Shown piece by piece: positions 1 to 11,301 of a DNA stretch of 64,000 nt. This stretch comes from Caballeronia catudaia (GTDB lineage: Bacteria; Pseudomonadota; Gammaproteobacteria; Burkholderiales; Burkholderiaceae). A program made the position numbers and the translations under genes. Below the pieces are notes generated by a model. That model ran no database searches. It saw nothing but the letters and a program-made list of their open reading frames with translations, and was not told where the DNA came from. How positions within the stretch are numbered: the first letter of the stretch is position 1; every line of letters begins with the position of its first letter. The DNA is taken from contig NZ_FCOF02000001.1 in assembly GCF_001544755.2 (NCBI RefSeq), positions 248,001 through 312,000 on the forward strand, given 5' to 3'.

Positions 1-474
1 GGAAGGGCGGCGAGCGGCAGGCTTGCCGGATGCGGATCGGCGCGAAAAGCGATCGCCCAAAAAAGAACCGCCCAAGCCGGGTGCCAAGGGCGGTAATCGG
101 AGAGTTGCAACGACTACATGCGTACACATGGAACACGCACACAGACAGCATACGTTGCAACGCTGCGCGCCCATATAAGAAAACTCCCAATTAAGAATTT
201 GCTTACTTTGTCTGCTATTTGGCAGCAATCGGGGGAATTCTTTCACCATTCCTTTCACGGCTCTTTCCCGGGCTCGTCAGCGCTCATTCGCACGGCGTTA
301 TCTCCTGCATAGGTCGCTCAAGAAAATCGAAACGCAGGCCGTAAAGCCACTTTGTGCGCGAACCTGAGTTCGCGTCGCGCTGGCCGCGGGCGTCGTCTGC
401 GGGGCGCTGGCTTTTGGCGTGGAACCGGGACGAGGCGAGACCGTGTCCGCGCGGTTCGACGAGAGGAGATTTCG
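1..474. other. Intergenic leader upstream of the chemoreceptor
   Basis: No convincing gene is seen here. A hairpin with arms ACCGCCC (67-73) and GGGCGGT (88-94) follows an A-run and could be the end of a transcription unit that lies mainly left of the window. An AT-rich stretch at about 180-260 is the likely promoter zone of the chemoreceptor gene. I could not fit a clear sigma-28 or sigma-70 promoter to it. Confidence 0.4.
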
Positions 475-2028
<1,554 letters not shown>

Positions 2029-2181
2029 AGCGGGCGTGACACGGCGCGGGCGGCGGCGAGCCAAACGGTCGTAATATCGGCTCGCTTGCCACCCGACAGC
2101 ACGCTCCGTACACTCGCGCCAGTTTTTTCATCCCGCGCGCCGCTTCGACGGCGCTTCACCGCCGCGAAGGAGGCCCGCCCC

Positions 2182-3483
2182 ATGTCCGATTCCTATTTCC
2201 CGCGCTGGCCGGTCCAGCCGGACGCCGGCGAGGGCCGTGTCGTCGCGCCTGACGAGCGCCTCGCCTGGCCGCAGATGATCGCGATGGGCATACAGCACGT
2301 CGTCGCGATGTTCGGCTCGACCGTGCTCGCGCCGCTCCTGATGGGCTTCGATCCCAATCTGTGCATTTTCATGTCGGGCATCGGCACGTTGCTGTTCTTC
2401 GTGCTGGTCGGCGGGCGCGTGCCGAGCTACCTCGGCTCGAGCTTCGCGTTCATCGGACTCGTGATCGCGGTGACGGGCTACGGCGGCCACGGCCCCAACA
2501 TGAACATCGCGGTGGCGCTTGGCGGGATCATCGCGTGCGGCGTGGCTTACGCCATCATCGGCGTGATCGTCGCGGCGGTCGGCACGACGTGGATCGAAGC
2601 GCTGATGCCGCCGGTCGTCACGGGCGCGATCGTTTGCGTGATCGGGCTGAATCTCGCGCCGATCGCCGTGAAGGGCGTGATGGGCAGCAGCTTCGAATCG
2701 TGGATGGCGCTCGCTACCGTGCTGTGCGTGGGCGGCGTCGCGGTGTTTGCGCGCGGCATGGCGCAGCGCCTGCTGATTCTGATCGGACTTGCGATTGCTT
2801 ACGCGATCTATGCGGTGTTGACCAATGGCATGGGGATGGGCAAGCCGATCGACTTTTCGATCGTCGCGCACGCCGCGTGGTTCGGCATGCCGCACTTCAC
2901 CGCGCCCGTGTTCGAAGCCCCGGCGATGACACTGATCGCGCCCGTCGCGATCATTCTCGTCGCGGAGAATCTCGGGCATATCAAGGCGGTTGGCGCGATG
3001 ACCGGCAAGAGCCTCGACAAGTACATCGGGCGTGCGTTCATCGGCGATGGGCTCGCGACGATTGCTTCCGGCTTCGCGGGCGGCACGGGGGTGACGACGT
3101 ATGCCGAGAATATCGGCGTGATGGCCGTCACCAAGATTTATTCGACGCTCGTGTTCGTGATTGCTGCGTTGTTCGCGATCGTGTTGGGGTTTTCGCCGAA
3201 GTTCGGCGCGGTGATTCAGACGATTCCTGGGCCTGTTTTGGGCGGGGTTTCGATTGTCGTGTTTGGGTTGATCGCCGTTACTGGGGCGCGGATTTGGGTC
3301 GTCAATAAGGTGGACTTTTCGGATAACCGGAATCTGATTGTTGCTGCTGTGACGCTCGTGCTCGGGACTGGCGATTTCACCCTCAAGCTCGGTGGGTTCG
3401 CGCTCGGCGGGATCGGGACGGCTACGTTTGGGGCGATTATTTTTTATGCGCTTTTGCGGCGGCGGGGGGCTGGGGTGGTTTGA
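2182..3483 (+). CDS. NCS2-family pyrimidine/uracil permease (RutG-like)
   Basis: A 433-residue polytopic inner-membrane nucleobase:cation symporter of the NAT/NCS2 family. The early motif GIQHVVAMFGSTVLAPLL, the segment PSYLGSSFAF, the substrate-site helix AENLGHIKAVGAMTG and the later TTYAENIGVMAVTKIYST match what I remember of RutG and, more weakly, UraA. Its length equals that of the family. The start at 2182 follows GAAGGAGG; a start at 2086 would add a non-conserved Arg-rich leader. No rut catabolic genes are visible nearby, so I give no symbol; uracil or another pyrimidine is the likeliest substrate. It is followed by the inverted repeat at 3516-4178. Confidence 0.9.
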   Translation: MSDSYFPRWPVQPDAGEGRVVAPDERLAWPQMIAMGIQHVVAMFGSTVLAPLLMGFDPNLCIFMSGIGTLLFFVLVGGRVPSYLGSSFAFIGLVIAVTGYGGHGPNMNIAVALGGIIACGVAYAIIGVIVAAVGTTWIEALMPPVVTGAIVCVIGLNLAPIAVKGVMGSSFESWMALATVLCVGGVAVFARGMAQRLLILIGLAIAYAIYAVLTNGMGMGKPIDFSIVAHAAWFGMPHFTAPVFEAPAMTLIAPVAIILVAENLGHIKAVGAMTGKSLDKYIGRAFIGDGLATIASGFAGGTGVTTYAENIGVMAVTKIYSTLVFVIAALFAIVLGFSPKFGAVIQTIPGPVLGGVSIVVFGLIAVTGARIWVVNKVDFSDNRNLIVAAVTLVLGTGDFTLKLGGFALGGIGTATFGAIIFYALLRRRGAGVV

Positions 3484-3515
3484 GGGTTTTTTTGCTTCGC
3501 CGGATGTTTTTCGGC

Positions 3516-3815
3516 GTCGCTGGATCCCGGATTCGTGTTGGTTTATTAGCGTTGCCCCTATGCGGGGCGGCACCTACTTTCTTTGCTCGGGACCAGAGTA
3601 AGCGCTAAAGCGCCAACTCTGGTCGACGCAAAGAAAGTAGGCAAAGAAAGCAGCTCTCCCCAGCCTAAGCACTTCACGCCGGCCGCGGCACAGGCGATCG
3701 ACCTAATGGCCCCCAGAGTAGCAAGTGTTCTCGTAGGTCCAGTCGGGCGTGGACCGCGCACGGTCTGACACATCGCGCCGCACTACTGACTGGTTCAGCA
3801 CTAAATAGCTCCGGC
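3516..3815 (+). repeat. Dispersed intergenic repeat, left copy
   Basis: Left arm of a large imperfect inverted repeat. It begins GTCGCTGGATCCCGG and carries a CTTTCTTTGC...GCAAAGAAAG stem, then a block containing GCCTAAGCACTTCAC and a block ending near AATAGCTCCGG. All of these recur in the same order on the opposite strand at 3917-4178. Between the two CTTTCTTTGC halves this copy has an extra dyad of about 40 nt (GACCAGAGT / ACTCTGGTC, about 3591-3624) that the other copy lacks. Short open frames cross it in several directions but none looks coding. Confidence 0.8.
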
Positions 3816-3916
3816 CCGCTTCGCGGCCGACCGGTCAATCGGGTTTGCGTGCGCGTGCGTATTTGCTAAGTTCACCGTTGGTTTCCCTTGCATACTCGGC
3901 GGCAGCGCGTAGCGCT

Positions 3917-4178
3917 GTGCCGGAGCTATTTCGTGCTGAACCAGCAGGCTTTACGTTCTCGGGCGGCAGACCGTGCGCGGTCCAAGCTCGGAGAGTTTTG
4001 TGAGGGCACTCGCTACTGCCGGACCACTTATCGATCGCCTGTGCCGCGGCCGGTGTGAAGTGCTTAGGCTGGGAAAAGCTGCTTTCTTTGGTGACTTTCT
4101 TTGCAGCAGCAAAGAAAGTTACCCCGCCCCGGGGAGGGGCAGTGCTAATAGACCAACACGAAACCGGGATCCGGCGAC
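3917..4178 (-). repeat. Dispersed intergenic repeat, right copy (inverted)
   Basis: Read on the minus strand this repeats the left copy from GTCGCCGGATCCCGG through CTTTCTTTGC-TGCT-GCAAAGAAAG to the block with GCCTAAGCACTTCAC and the AATAGCTCCGG end. The two copies face each other across about 100 bp of unrelated DNA (3816-3916) between the permease and the antiporter, whose genes converge here. The copies differ at many positions, so this is an old pair and not a recent duplication. I recall similar intergenic TTTCTTTG-stem repeats in Paraburkholderia-type genomes. Confidence 0.8.
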
Positions 4179-4194
4179 TCAACCGCGCAAGCCC

Positions 4195-5862
4195 CTACCC
4201 CCCCGCCCCCCGCTTGCGATTAACAATCGCAGTCTCCGATAAATCAACCTCCCGCATCAGCTTATTCAAAGTCTCATCATTGATAGCCTGCGAATACCGC
4301 AACTTCAGCAACTCCGCCCGCTCCGCCCGCAACGCCGCCATCTTGAGCCGCGTCTCCATCATCTCGCTCTTCTTGGCGGCCACACGCGGCGCCTCCTCCT
4401 CACCCAACTGCTCCAGCCGGCGCCGATACAAGTTCATCACCCGCGCCGTCGAATCGGCGCACCGTGCCGAAGCGGCTTCGTCCATCTGCTCGATCAACTC
4501 GTCGTGCGTATCGTCGATCGCGCGAATCGCCGCCTGCGCCGCGCGGCGCCGCGCCATGCGTTCCTCCGCCGCGTGCGGATTTTTCTCGCGCTCGATGCCG
4601 AGCATCATCAGCGGCAAACCCACCACCGCGATCAAAAGCGACGCCAGAATCACCGCCGACGCGATGAATATCGCCAGATCTCGGCCGGCGAGCGGCGCGC
4701 CATTGTCGAGCGTCACCGGCAGCGACAGCACGCCCGCGAGCGTCACCGCGCCGCGCACGCCGCCGATCGTCGTCAGCGCGAGCGTGCGAAAGCCGGGCGC
4801 GGCGCTGTCGAGGCCCTGCTTCGCCGTCCTGTGAGCCGCGACCCAGCGCAGCGAATACACCCAGACGAAACGCAGCGCGTACAGCGCGATCACAGTCGCG
4901 AACACATAGCCGATCAACAAGCCGACTTGCGCATCGCTGTCGTGATGCGCCTCGATCAGCGCCTGTCCGAGAATGTGCGGAAACTGCAGCCCGAGCAGAA
5001 TGAACACCATGCCGTTGAAGACGAATTCGATCATCGTCCACGTGCTCGTCATGCGCACGCGCACCGTGCTCGGAATGCTGTCGCGCAGGCTCTGGATGTT
5101 CATCATCATGCCCGCCGACACCGCCGCCAGAATGCCCGAGCAGCCGAGATGCTCGGCCACGACGTACGACGCGAACGGAATCAGGATCGTCAGGACCACG
5201 CCGGCGGCGGGGTCGTCGTCTTCGGAGAACTTCAGGAGACGCGCCGGAATCTCGGTGACCGCCCAACTGATCGCCGCGCCGATCACGAGCCCGCCCGCCG
5301 CGATGATGAAAAAGCTGATCGTCGCATCGCGCAGCGAGAACACGCCCGTCAGCGCGGCCGCGATCGCGAACTTCAGCGCGACGAGGCCCGATGCGTCGTT
5401 CATCAGCGCTTCGCCTTCCAGGATGTGCATGAGGCCCGCCGGAATGCGCTTGCGCCCCGCGATGCCCGTCAGCGCGACGGCGTCGGTCGGCGAGAGCACG
5501 GCGGCGAGCGCGAACGCGACGGGCAACGGCATCGACGGAATCATCGCGTGAAGAAAGTAGCCGAGCACGCCGACGGTGATGAACACGAGCCCGAGCGCGA
5601 GCATCAGGATCGCGCGGCGCTGCATGTAGAGCTCGCGCTTCGGAATGCGCCAGCCGTCCGCGAACAGCAGCGGCGGAATGAACAGCAGCATGAACAGCTC
5701 GGGATCGAATGTGACATGCAGCCCGAGTCCCGGCCACGCGAGGCACGCGCCGATCGCGATCTGGATGAGCGGCAGCGGCAGCTTCACCGGAAGCAGGGAA
5801 AGCCCGAATCCGGAGAGCGCCACCGCGAGCAAAAGGATGAGGACGGTAAAAACGATTTCCAT
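4195..5862 (-). CDS. CPA1-family Na+/H+ antiporter (bacterial NhaP/YjcE type)
   Basis: A 555-residue inner-membrane monovalent cation/proton antiporter for pH and sodium homeostasis. About twelve hydrophobic segments occupy residues 1-400. The transport-site motifs LSPTDAVALTGI and EALMNDASGLV (the Asp of the ND pair binds the ion) are intact. A hydrophilic, charged tail of about 150 residues follows, as in the bacterial subfamily that I remember being close to 525-550 residues. It starts at 5862 and is transcribed divergently from the EAL gene at 6180 across a 317-bp spacer. Its stop lies just past the right end of the inverted repeat. Confidence 0.92.
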   Translation of the reverse strand: MEIVFTVLILLLAVALSGFGLSLLPVKLPLPLIQIAIGACLAWPGLGLHVTFDPELFMLLFIPPLLFADGWRIPKRELYMQRRAILMLALGLVFITVGVLGYFLHAMIPSMPLPVAFALAAVLSPTDAVALTGIAGRKRIPAGLMHILEGEALMNDASGLVALKFAIAAALTGVFSLRDATISFFIIAAGGLVIGAAISWAVTEIPARLLKFSEDDDPAAGVVLTILIPFASYVVAEHLGCSGILAAVSAGMMMNIQSLRDSIPSTVRVRMTSTWTMIEFVFNGMVFILLGLQFPHILGQALIEAHHDSDAQVGLLIGYVFATVIALYALRFVWVYSLRWVAAHRTAKQGLDSAAPGFRTLALTTIGGVRGAVTLAGVLSLPVTLDNGAPLAGRDLAIFIASAVILASLLIAVVGLPLMMLGIEREKNPHAAEERMARRRAAQAAIRAIDDTHDELIEQMDEAASARCADSTARVMNLYRRRLEQLGEEEAPRVAAKKSEMMETRLKMAALRAERAELLKLRYSQAINDETLNKLMREVDLSETAIVNRKRGAGG

Positions 5863-6179
5863 ATGTGCGATGCAGCCGTTACCCGTTGAGCGCGGCGTCT
5901 TACGTTGATTCGATGAGCCGAAAGTTTAGCCCGTGCTTGTCACGCAGGCAGCGAAGAGGGTTGGACGATCACGCACCGCGACGGTGCGCATGCACGTGAG
6001 AACGCCTGTTGGCGGTGCATCGCGCAAAGCGAATCACGTCGACGCGCGGCGCGCCGTGCGCATGGAGCTTGCTTTATCGCAAGCCACGGGACATCGAGAC
6101 TCCCGACGAGATCACCGAGGGCGGTTCTTATGACGAAGGCATGCAAGGCGTGGGCGATCGATCAGGCGAGGAGATCGGC
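5863..6179. promoter_or_regulatory. Divergent promoter region, antiporter / EAL gene
   Basis: A 317-bp spacer between two divergent genes, so it must hold both promoters. An open frame continues upstream of the EAL start to 6009, but that leader is not conserved-looking. I could not fit a confident promoter box. Confidence 0.45.
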
Positions 6180-7496
6180 ATGGTGATCGCAAACCCCGAA
6201 AAAACGACCGTTTGCGCGCGCAGCTTCGAACTGGGCGTGACATCGGGATTCGACCGCTATTCGGTCGAGCACGGAGACTGGACGCTGTCGAGCGTCTTTC
6301 AGCCGGTATTCAGCCTGTCGCACATGCGCGCGGTCGGCTACGAAGGTCTGCTGCGCGCGCACGATGCGCTCGATCGTCCGGTGTCGCCGCTCGATGTGTT
6401 CGGGCAGGCGTCGCGCGTCGGCGAAGCGCTGCAGATCGACCGGCTCGCGCAGGCGCTGCATCTGGAAAACTTCAAGATGCTCGGCGCGCAAACCGAATGG
6501 CTCTTTCTCAACGTGCATCCGGGCGCGCTGACCGAGCCGTATCACGCGGCGGCGCTGCTCGCGAATCTGCGGCGGCTCGATATCGAGCCACGCCGCGTCG
6601 TGCTCGAAGTGCTGGAGCAAAGCGCGGAAGATATCGAGCGGCTCGCGCTCGCGGTGCAGCAGTTCCGCGAGCACGGTTTTCTCATTGCGCTCGACGACTT
6701 CGGCGCGGGGCACACGAACATCGAGCGCATCTGGCAGCTCGATCCCGATATCGTCAAGCTCGACCGCGTGATGCTTTCGCATGCCGGCCACAACGTGCAT
6801 GCGCCGCTGTCGGCGCGCACGCTCAAGCAGCGGCGCAACATGGAGGCGGTGCTGTCAGGCATCGTGTCGCTGCTGCACGAAGCGGGCAAGCTCGTGCTGA
6901 TCGAAGGCGTCGAGACGGAGCATGAAGCGCAACTCGCCCTCGCCAGCGGCGCGGATTTCGTGCAGGGATTTTTCTTTGCGCGGCCGCATCCGGGTCTGGC
7001 CGACGGCATGCACGCGCGCGACATCATCGGCGAACTGACCGATCGATATCGCATGCAGACCGAAGTGCGCGAGCGGCGCGTCGCGACGCGCCTTCAGCCG
7101 TACATCCGCGCGTTCGAGCGCGCAGCGGAACGGCTCGCGGCAGGCGAGCCGCTCGACGAAGTGTGCTGGAATTTCCTCGCGCTCGATCACGCCGCGCGCT
7201 GCTTCCTGCTCGATCAGAACGGCAGGCAGGCGGGCCGCAACGTCGTGCTGCGCGCGGACCGCGCTGCGCATGAAGCGCGCTTTCTGCCGCTCATCGACGC
7301 GCAGGGCGCGAACTGGCTGCGCCGACCGTACTTCCGCGCGGCGCTCGGCGATCCTGAGCGCGTGCATGTGACGAAGCCGTATCTGTCGATCAACGAGGCG
7401 ATGCCGTGCGTCACGCTGTCCGTGGAGACGCGCTCGCAAGGCAAGCGCTGCGTGTTGTGCGGCGACATCGACTGGCTGCCCGACGATATCGACTGA
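6180..7496 (+). CDS. EAL-domain cyclic-di-GMP phosphodiesterase with C-terminal sensor-like domain
   Basis: A 438-residue cytoplasmic protein. The start at 6180 is chosen because GGCGAGGAGA sits about 6 nt upstream; the frame is open back to 6009 without a better site. The EAL domain covers about residues 30-280 and keeps the residues expected for activity: E-x-L-x-R (EGLLR), LFLNVHP, LEVLEQ, DDFGAGHTN, KLDRVM, EGVETEHE and QGFFFARP. It should therefore hydrolyse c-di-GMP. Residues about 300-438 look like a PAS/Cache-type fold resembling the YkuI C-terminal domain (FLLDQNGRQ, YFRAAL, VTKPYLS), likely a regulatory input. There is no GGDEF domain. Its stop codon abuts the stop of the next gene on the other strand. 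Confidence 0.9.
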   Translation: MVIANPEKTTVCARSFELGVTSGFDRYSVEHGDWTLSSVFQPVFSLSHMRAVGYEGLLRAHDALDRPVSPLDVFGQASRVGEALQIDRLAQALHLENFKMLGAQTEWLFLNVHPGALTEPYHAAALLANLRRLDIEPRRVVLEVLEQSAEDIERLALAVQQFREHGFLIALDDFGAGHTNIERIWQLDPDIVKLDRVMLSHAGHNVHAPLSARTLKQRRNMEAVLSGIVSLLHEAGKLVLIEGVETEHEAQLALASGADFVQGFFFARPHPGLADGMHARDIIGELTDRYRMQTEVRERRVATRLQPYIRAFERAAERLAAGEPLDEVCWNFLALDHAARCFLLDQNGRQAGRNVVLRADRAAHEARFLPLIDAQGANWLRRPYFRAALGDPERVHVTKPYLSINEAMPCVTLSVETRSQGKRCVLCGDIDWLPDDID

Positions 7497-10400
7497 TCAC
7501 TTCGCTACGACCACCGGAATGCCCTTCAGCGACGACGCGCCTTTCATCGTGCCGATGGCGGCGCGCACCGCATCGCCCGTCGCCGCTTCGATGCCGATGC
7601 GCGCGGCGATGTCGCGTTCGCTGCGCTTGACCATCGCGACGTTCGCGAGCTTTACGTGCCCGTAGCCGCGCACCTTCTCGAACAGCGCGGCGAGCGCCTT
7701 TACTTCGTTCGCGTTATCGGCGCTCATCTGCGATAAAGCGCGCGTCATCGTGATCTCGAAGTCGTCGGCGAGCTGGCGCTCCATGCGGCGCTCGAGCGTC
7801 TTGCCGAACGGATCGAGCACGGTGCCGCGCAGCGCGCGAAACTTCGCGAGTCCGCCGAACACGGGCCACATCCACTGGCCGAACGTCTTCTTCTTCGGCA
7901 CGCCGCCGTGCGACAAAACCGGCGGGGCGAGATTGAACTTCACCGTGTAATCGGCGCCTGCCTCGCCTTCGAACTGCGCGGCGAGCGACGCGCGAAACGC
8001 CGGGTTCGCGTGCAGGCGCGCGACTTCGTATTCGTCCTTCACGGCGAGCAGCTTGTAGAACGAGATCGCGATGGCGCGCTTCACGTCTTCGTTCGCCGAG
8101 GCTTTTGCGAGCAACGCACGATAACGGCCGACGACCTTCGCGCCGCCATACGCGAGCAAACGCTCTTCGCGATCGCCGATGAGTTCGGGCAGCGTCATCT
8201 CGCTCATCGGGATGTGCTGCGCCTGCACGCGCGCCGTCAGCGATTCGAGCGCGGTCATGTCGTGCGCCGCGAGCCGGCCGATCGAAAACGCGAGCTTGTT
8301 CGCCGCGACCGCGACGTTGTTCAGCTCGATCGCGCGCATCAGCGCCGCCAGCGACAGCGGCACGAGACCGAGCTGCCACGCGAAGCCGAGCATCAGAATG
8401 TTCGCGCCGATGGTGTCGCCGAGGAAACGCTGCGCGATCGCCTGCGCGTCGCAACTGCGCATCGCGTCGTGCGCGCCGGGGCCGGCGGCATGACGCATCT
8501 TGGCGAGCAGGGCATCGGCATGAAGATTGGCTTCGGGGTTCTGCACGAAGGTCGCGTTCGGAATCGCGTGCGTATTCACGACGATCTTCGTGCGGTCGTG
8601 CCGCACCGTCTGCAACGCTTCCGGACTCGCGCCGACGACCATGTCGCACGCGAGCAGCAGATCGGCCTGCTGCGTGTCGATGCGCACCTGATTCAGCAGC
8701 GCGTCCGTCGCCGCGAAGCGCACGAACGACAGCACGGAGCCGCCTTTCTGCGCGAAGCCCATGAAGTCGAGCACCGACGCGCTCTTGCCTTCCAGATGCG
8801 CCGCCATGCTGATCAACGCGCCGACCGTCACGACGCCAGTGCCGCCGACACCCGTTACGAGAATGTCGTAGGGCGCGTTGTCGAGCGCGCCTTGCGGCAG
8901 CGGCATCGCATCGACGCGGCGCGCGAGCTCGGCGGGATCGAACGCGTGGCCTTCGGCCTTCTTCAGCTTCGCGCCTTCGAGCGTGACGAAGCTCGGACAG
9001 AAGCCGTTCACGCACGAATAATCCTTGTTGCACGACGACTGATCGATGCGGCGCTTGCGCCCGAGCTCCGTTTCCACCGGCTCGACGGACAGGCAATTCG
9101 ACTGCACGCCGCAATCGCCGCAGCCTTCGCACACGGCTTCGTTGATGAAGAGACGCTTGTCCGGATCGGGAAACTCGTTCTTTTTCCGGCGACGGCGCTT
9201 TTCCGCCGCGCACGTCTGGTCGTAGATCAGAACGGTGACGCCCGGCGTATCGCGCAGGCGGCGCTGCACGGCATCGAGTTCGCCGCGATGATGAAACGTC
9301 GTGCCGCGCGGAAACTGATCTTCGTGGCCGATGTACTTCTCCGGCTCGTCGCTGACGACGACCAGGAACGCGATGCCTTCCGCTTCCACCTGCCGCGCGA
9401 TCTGCGGCACGGAAATGCTGCCGTCGACAGGCTGGCCGCCGGTCATCGCGACGGCGTCGTTATAAAGAATCTTGTACGTGATGTTCGCCTTCGCGGCCAC
9501 GGCCTGACGAATCGCGAGAATGCCCGAATGGAAGTACGTGCCGTCGCCGAGATTCTGGAAGACGTGTTTGGTCTTGGTGAACATCGAGTGCGACGCCCAG
9601 TCCACGCCTTCGCCGCCCATCTGAATGAGGCCGGTCGTGTCGCGCTCCATCCACGACGCCATGAAGTGACAGCCGATGCCCGCCTGCGCGACCGAACCTT
9701 CCGGCACTTTCGTCGATGTGTTGTGCGGGCAGCCCGAGCAGAAATAGGGCGTGCGCTTCACGGCATCGGCGACGTTCGACAGGATTTGCGGCGCGACGAG
9801 ATCGACGACCTTGTCGCGGCGATCGAGCGCCGGCTTGTGACGCGCGAGCCATTGCGCGAACACCGGCAGCACGCGCGACGGCCGCAGTTCGCCGAGCGCG
9901 GAAAGCAGCGGCGCGCCATCGACGGCGTTCTTGCCGACGACCACCGGCCGCGCACCGTCGACGCGGTTGTACAGATGATCCTTGATCTGCTGCTCGATGA
10001 CCGGCCCTTTCTCCTCGATTACGAGCACTTCGCTCAGACCATCGACGAAGGTTTCCAGCCGCGTCGTTTCGAGCGGATACGACAGCCCGACCTTGTAGAT
10101 ACGCACGCCGGCGGCATCGAGATCATCGACGGTGAGTTCGAGGCGGCGCAGCGCTTCCATCAGATCGAGATGCGCCTTGCCACACGTCACGATGCCCACG
10201 TTCGCGCGCGGGCTCGGCGCGATCCATTTGTCGATGCTGTTCACGCGCGCAAAGTGGCGCACGGCGTCGATCTTCGCGGCGAGGCGCGCTTCGATCGTCA
10301 GGCTCGGCAGATCGGGCCAGCGGTTGTGCAGGCCGCCCTGCGGCGGCGTGAAATCTTGCGGTGCTTTCCAGTCGAGCTTCAAGGCGTCGAGATCGACGGT

Positions 10401-11066
10401 CGAGCCGGATTCGACCGTCTCCGAAATCGCCTTGAAGCCGATCCACGCGCCTGAGAAGCGCGACAGCGCCCAGCCGTAAAGCCCGAATTCCAGCATGTCC
10501 GCGACGTTCGACGGGTTCACCACCGGCATGTGCCAGGAGATCATCGTCTGGTCGCTCTGATGCGGCATCGACGACGACACGCAGCCGTGGTCATCGCCCG
10601 CGACGACGAGCACCCCGCCGTGCGGCGACGAGCCGTACGCATTGCCGTGCTTGAGCGCATCGCCCGCGCGGTCGACGCCCGGTCCTTTGCCGTACCACAT
10701 CGCAAACACGCCATCGACGGTGCGTTCCGCGTCCGATTCGACGCGCTGCGTGCCGAGCACGGCCGTTCCGCCGAGTTCCTCGTTGATCGCGGGCAAAAAG
10801 CGCACATCGTGTGACGCGAGCAGTTTCTTCGCCTTCCACAACTGCTGATCGACCATGCCGAGCGGCGAGCCGCGATAGCCGCTGATGAAACCCGCGGTGT
10901 TCAGGCTGGCGGCGCGGTCGAGTTCGCGCTGCATCAGCACGAGGCGGACGAGCGCCTGCGTACCGGTCAGGAAGATGCGGCCTTTGGTGGCGGAGAGGTT
11001 GTCGCCGAGCTGATAGTCGGACAAAGCGGGAGGCGAAAAGATATCGGCGGGGACGCGCGCGTTCAT
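7497..11066 (-). CDS. Indolepyruvate:ferredoxin oxidoreductase, fused alpha/beta subunits
   Basis: A single 1189-residue chain that would decarboxylate indolepyruvate or related aryl/branched 2-oxo acids to acyl-CoA with electrons passed to ferredoxin. N-terminal pyrimidine-binding part: GYRGSPLG, GKGPGVDRAGDALKHGN. TPP-binding part near residues 440-590: CSGCPHNTS, GDGTYFHSG, YNDAVAMTGG. A cysteine-rich Fe-S segment lies near 645 (CEGCGDCGVQSNC). The C-terminal gamma/IorB-like part begins near 735 (TGVGGTGVVTVGA). This length is normal for the fused form in Burkholderiales. The start at 11066 has CTGGAG just upstream; the open frame extends 25 codons further without support. It is divergent from the GST gene. 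Confidence 0.93.
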   Translation of the reverse strand: MNARVPADIFSPPALSDYQLGDNLSATKGRIFLTGTQALVRLVLMQRELDRAASLNTAGFISGYRGSPLGMVDQQLWKAKKLLASHDVRFLPAINEELGGTAVLGTQRVESDAERTVDGVFAMWYGKGPGVDRAGDALKHGNAYGSSPHGGVLVVAGDDHGCVSSSMPHQSDQTMISWHMPVVNPSNVADMLEFGLYGWALSRFSGAWIGFKAISETVESGSTVDLDALKLDWKAPQDFTPPQGGLHNRWPDLPSLTIEARLAAKIDAVRHFARVNSIDKWIAPSPRANVGIVTCGKAHLDLMEALRRLELTVDDLDAAGVRIYKVGLSYPLETTRLETFVDGLSEVLVIEEKGPVIEQQIKDHLYNRVDGARPVVVGKNAVDGAPLLSALGELRPSRVLPVFAQWLARHKPALDRRDKVVDLVAPQILSNVADAVKRTPYFCSGCPHNTSTKVPEGSVAQAGIGCHFMASWMERDTTGLIQMGGEGVDWASHSMFTKTKHVFQNLGDGTYFHSGILAIRQAVAAKANITYKILYNDAVAMTGGQPVDGSISVPQIARQVEAEGIAFLVVVSDEPEKYIGHEDQFPRGTTFHHRGELDAVQRRLRDTPGVTVLIYDQTCAAEKRRRRKKNEFPDPDKRLFINEAVCEGCGDCGVQSNCLSVEPVETELGRKRRIDQSSCNKDYSCVNGFCPSFVTLEGAKLKKAEGHAFDPAELARRVDAMPLPQGALDNAPYDILVTGVGGTGVVTVGALISMAAHLEGKSASVLDFMGFAQKGGSVLSFVRFAATDALLNQVRIDTQQADLLLACDMVVGASPEALQTVRHDRTKIVVNTHAIPNATFVQNPEANLHADALLAKMRHAAGPGAHDAMRSCDAQAIAQRFLGDTIGANILMLGFAWQLGLVPLSLAALMRAIELNNVAVAANKLAFSIGRLAAHDMTALESLTARVQAQHIPMSEMTLPELIGDREERLLAYGGAKVVGRYRALLAKASANEDVKRAIAISFYKLLAVKDEYEVARLHANPAFRASLAAQFEGEAGADYTVKFNLAPPVLSHGGVPKKKTFGQWMWPVFGGLAKFRALRGTVLDPFGKTLERRMERQLADDFEITMTRALSQMSADNANEVKALAALFEKVRGYGHVKLANVAMVKRSERDIAARIGIEAATGDAVRAAIGTMKGASSLKGIPVVVAK

Positions 11067-11301
11067 GGGTTCTCCAGTCTTTCTAGGTATGCGAGGCAAT
11101 GCGACATTCTTTGTCGACAAATGCGGAATGTTTTTGCGCACTTGCTTCGATCCCGCGCGTATCGAGGAGCAGTCGGCCTATTTTCGAGATGGACGAGAGG
11201 AATTCTCTCGAACCGCCGCGGCTACGCGTAAACCCGGATCGGGCTTCGGCTCGTGGAGGGACTAATCTGAACGCCTGGAAAGCCGACAAAAAGCGACGCC
11301 G

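Noticed and set aside
118..312. 64-codon open frame before the chemoreceptor
   Set aside because: No ribosome site, unusual composition, and it covers the likely promoter zone.
3558..4242. Short open frames within the paired inverted repeat
   Set aside because: They arise from the repeat itself in several orientations; no conserved domain or start signal.
7908..10454. Long plus-strand open frame (848 codons) antisense to the oxidoreductase gene
   Set aside because: Arg/His/Glu-rich composition typical of GC-skewed shadow frames; the opposite strand encodes a complete known enzyme.
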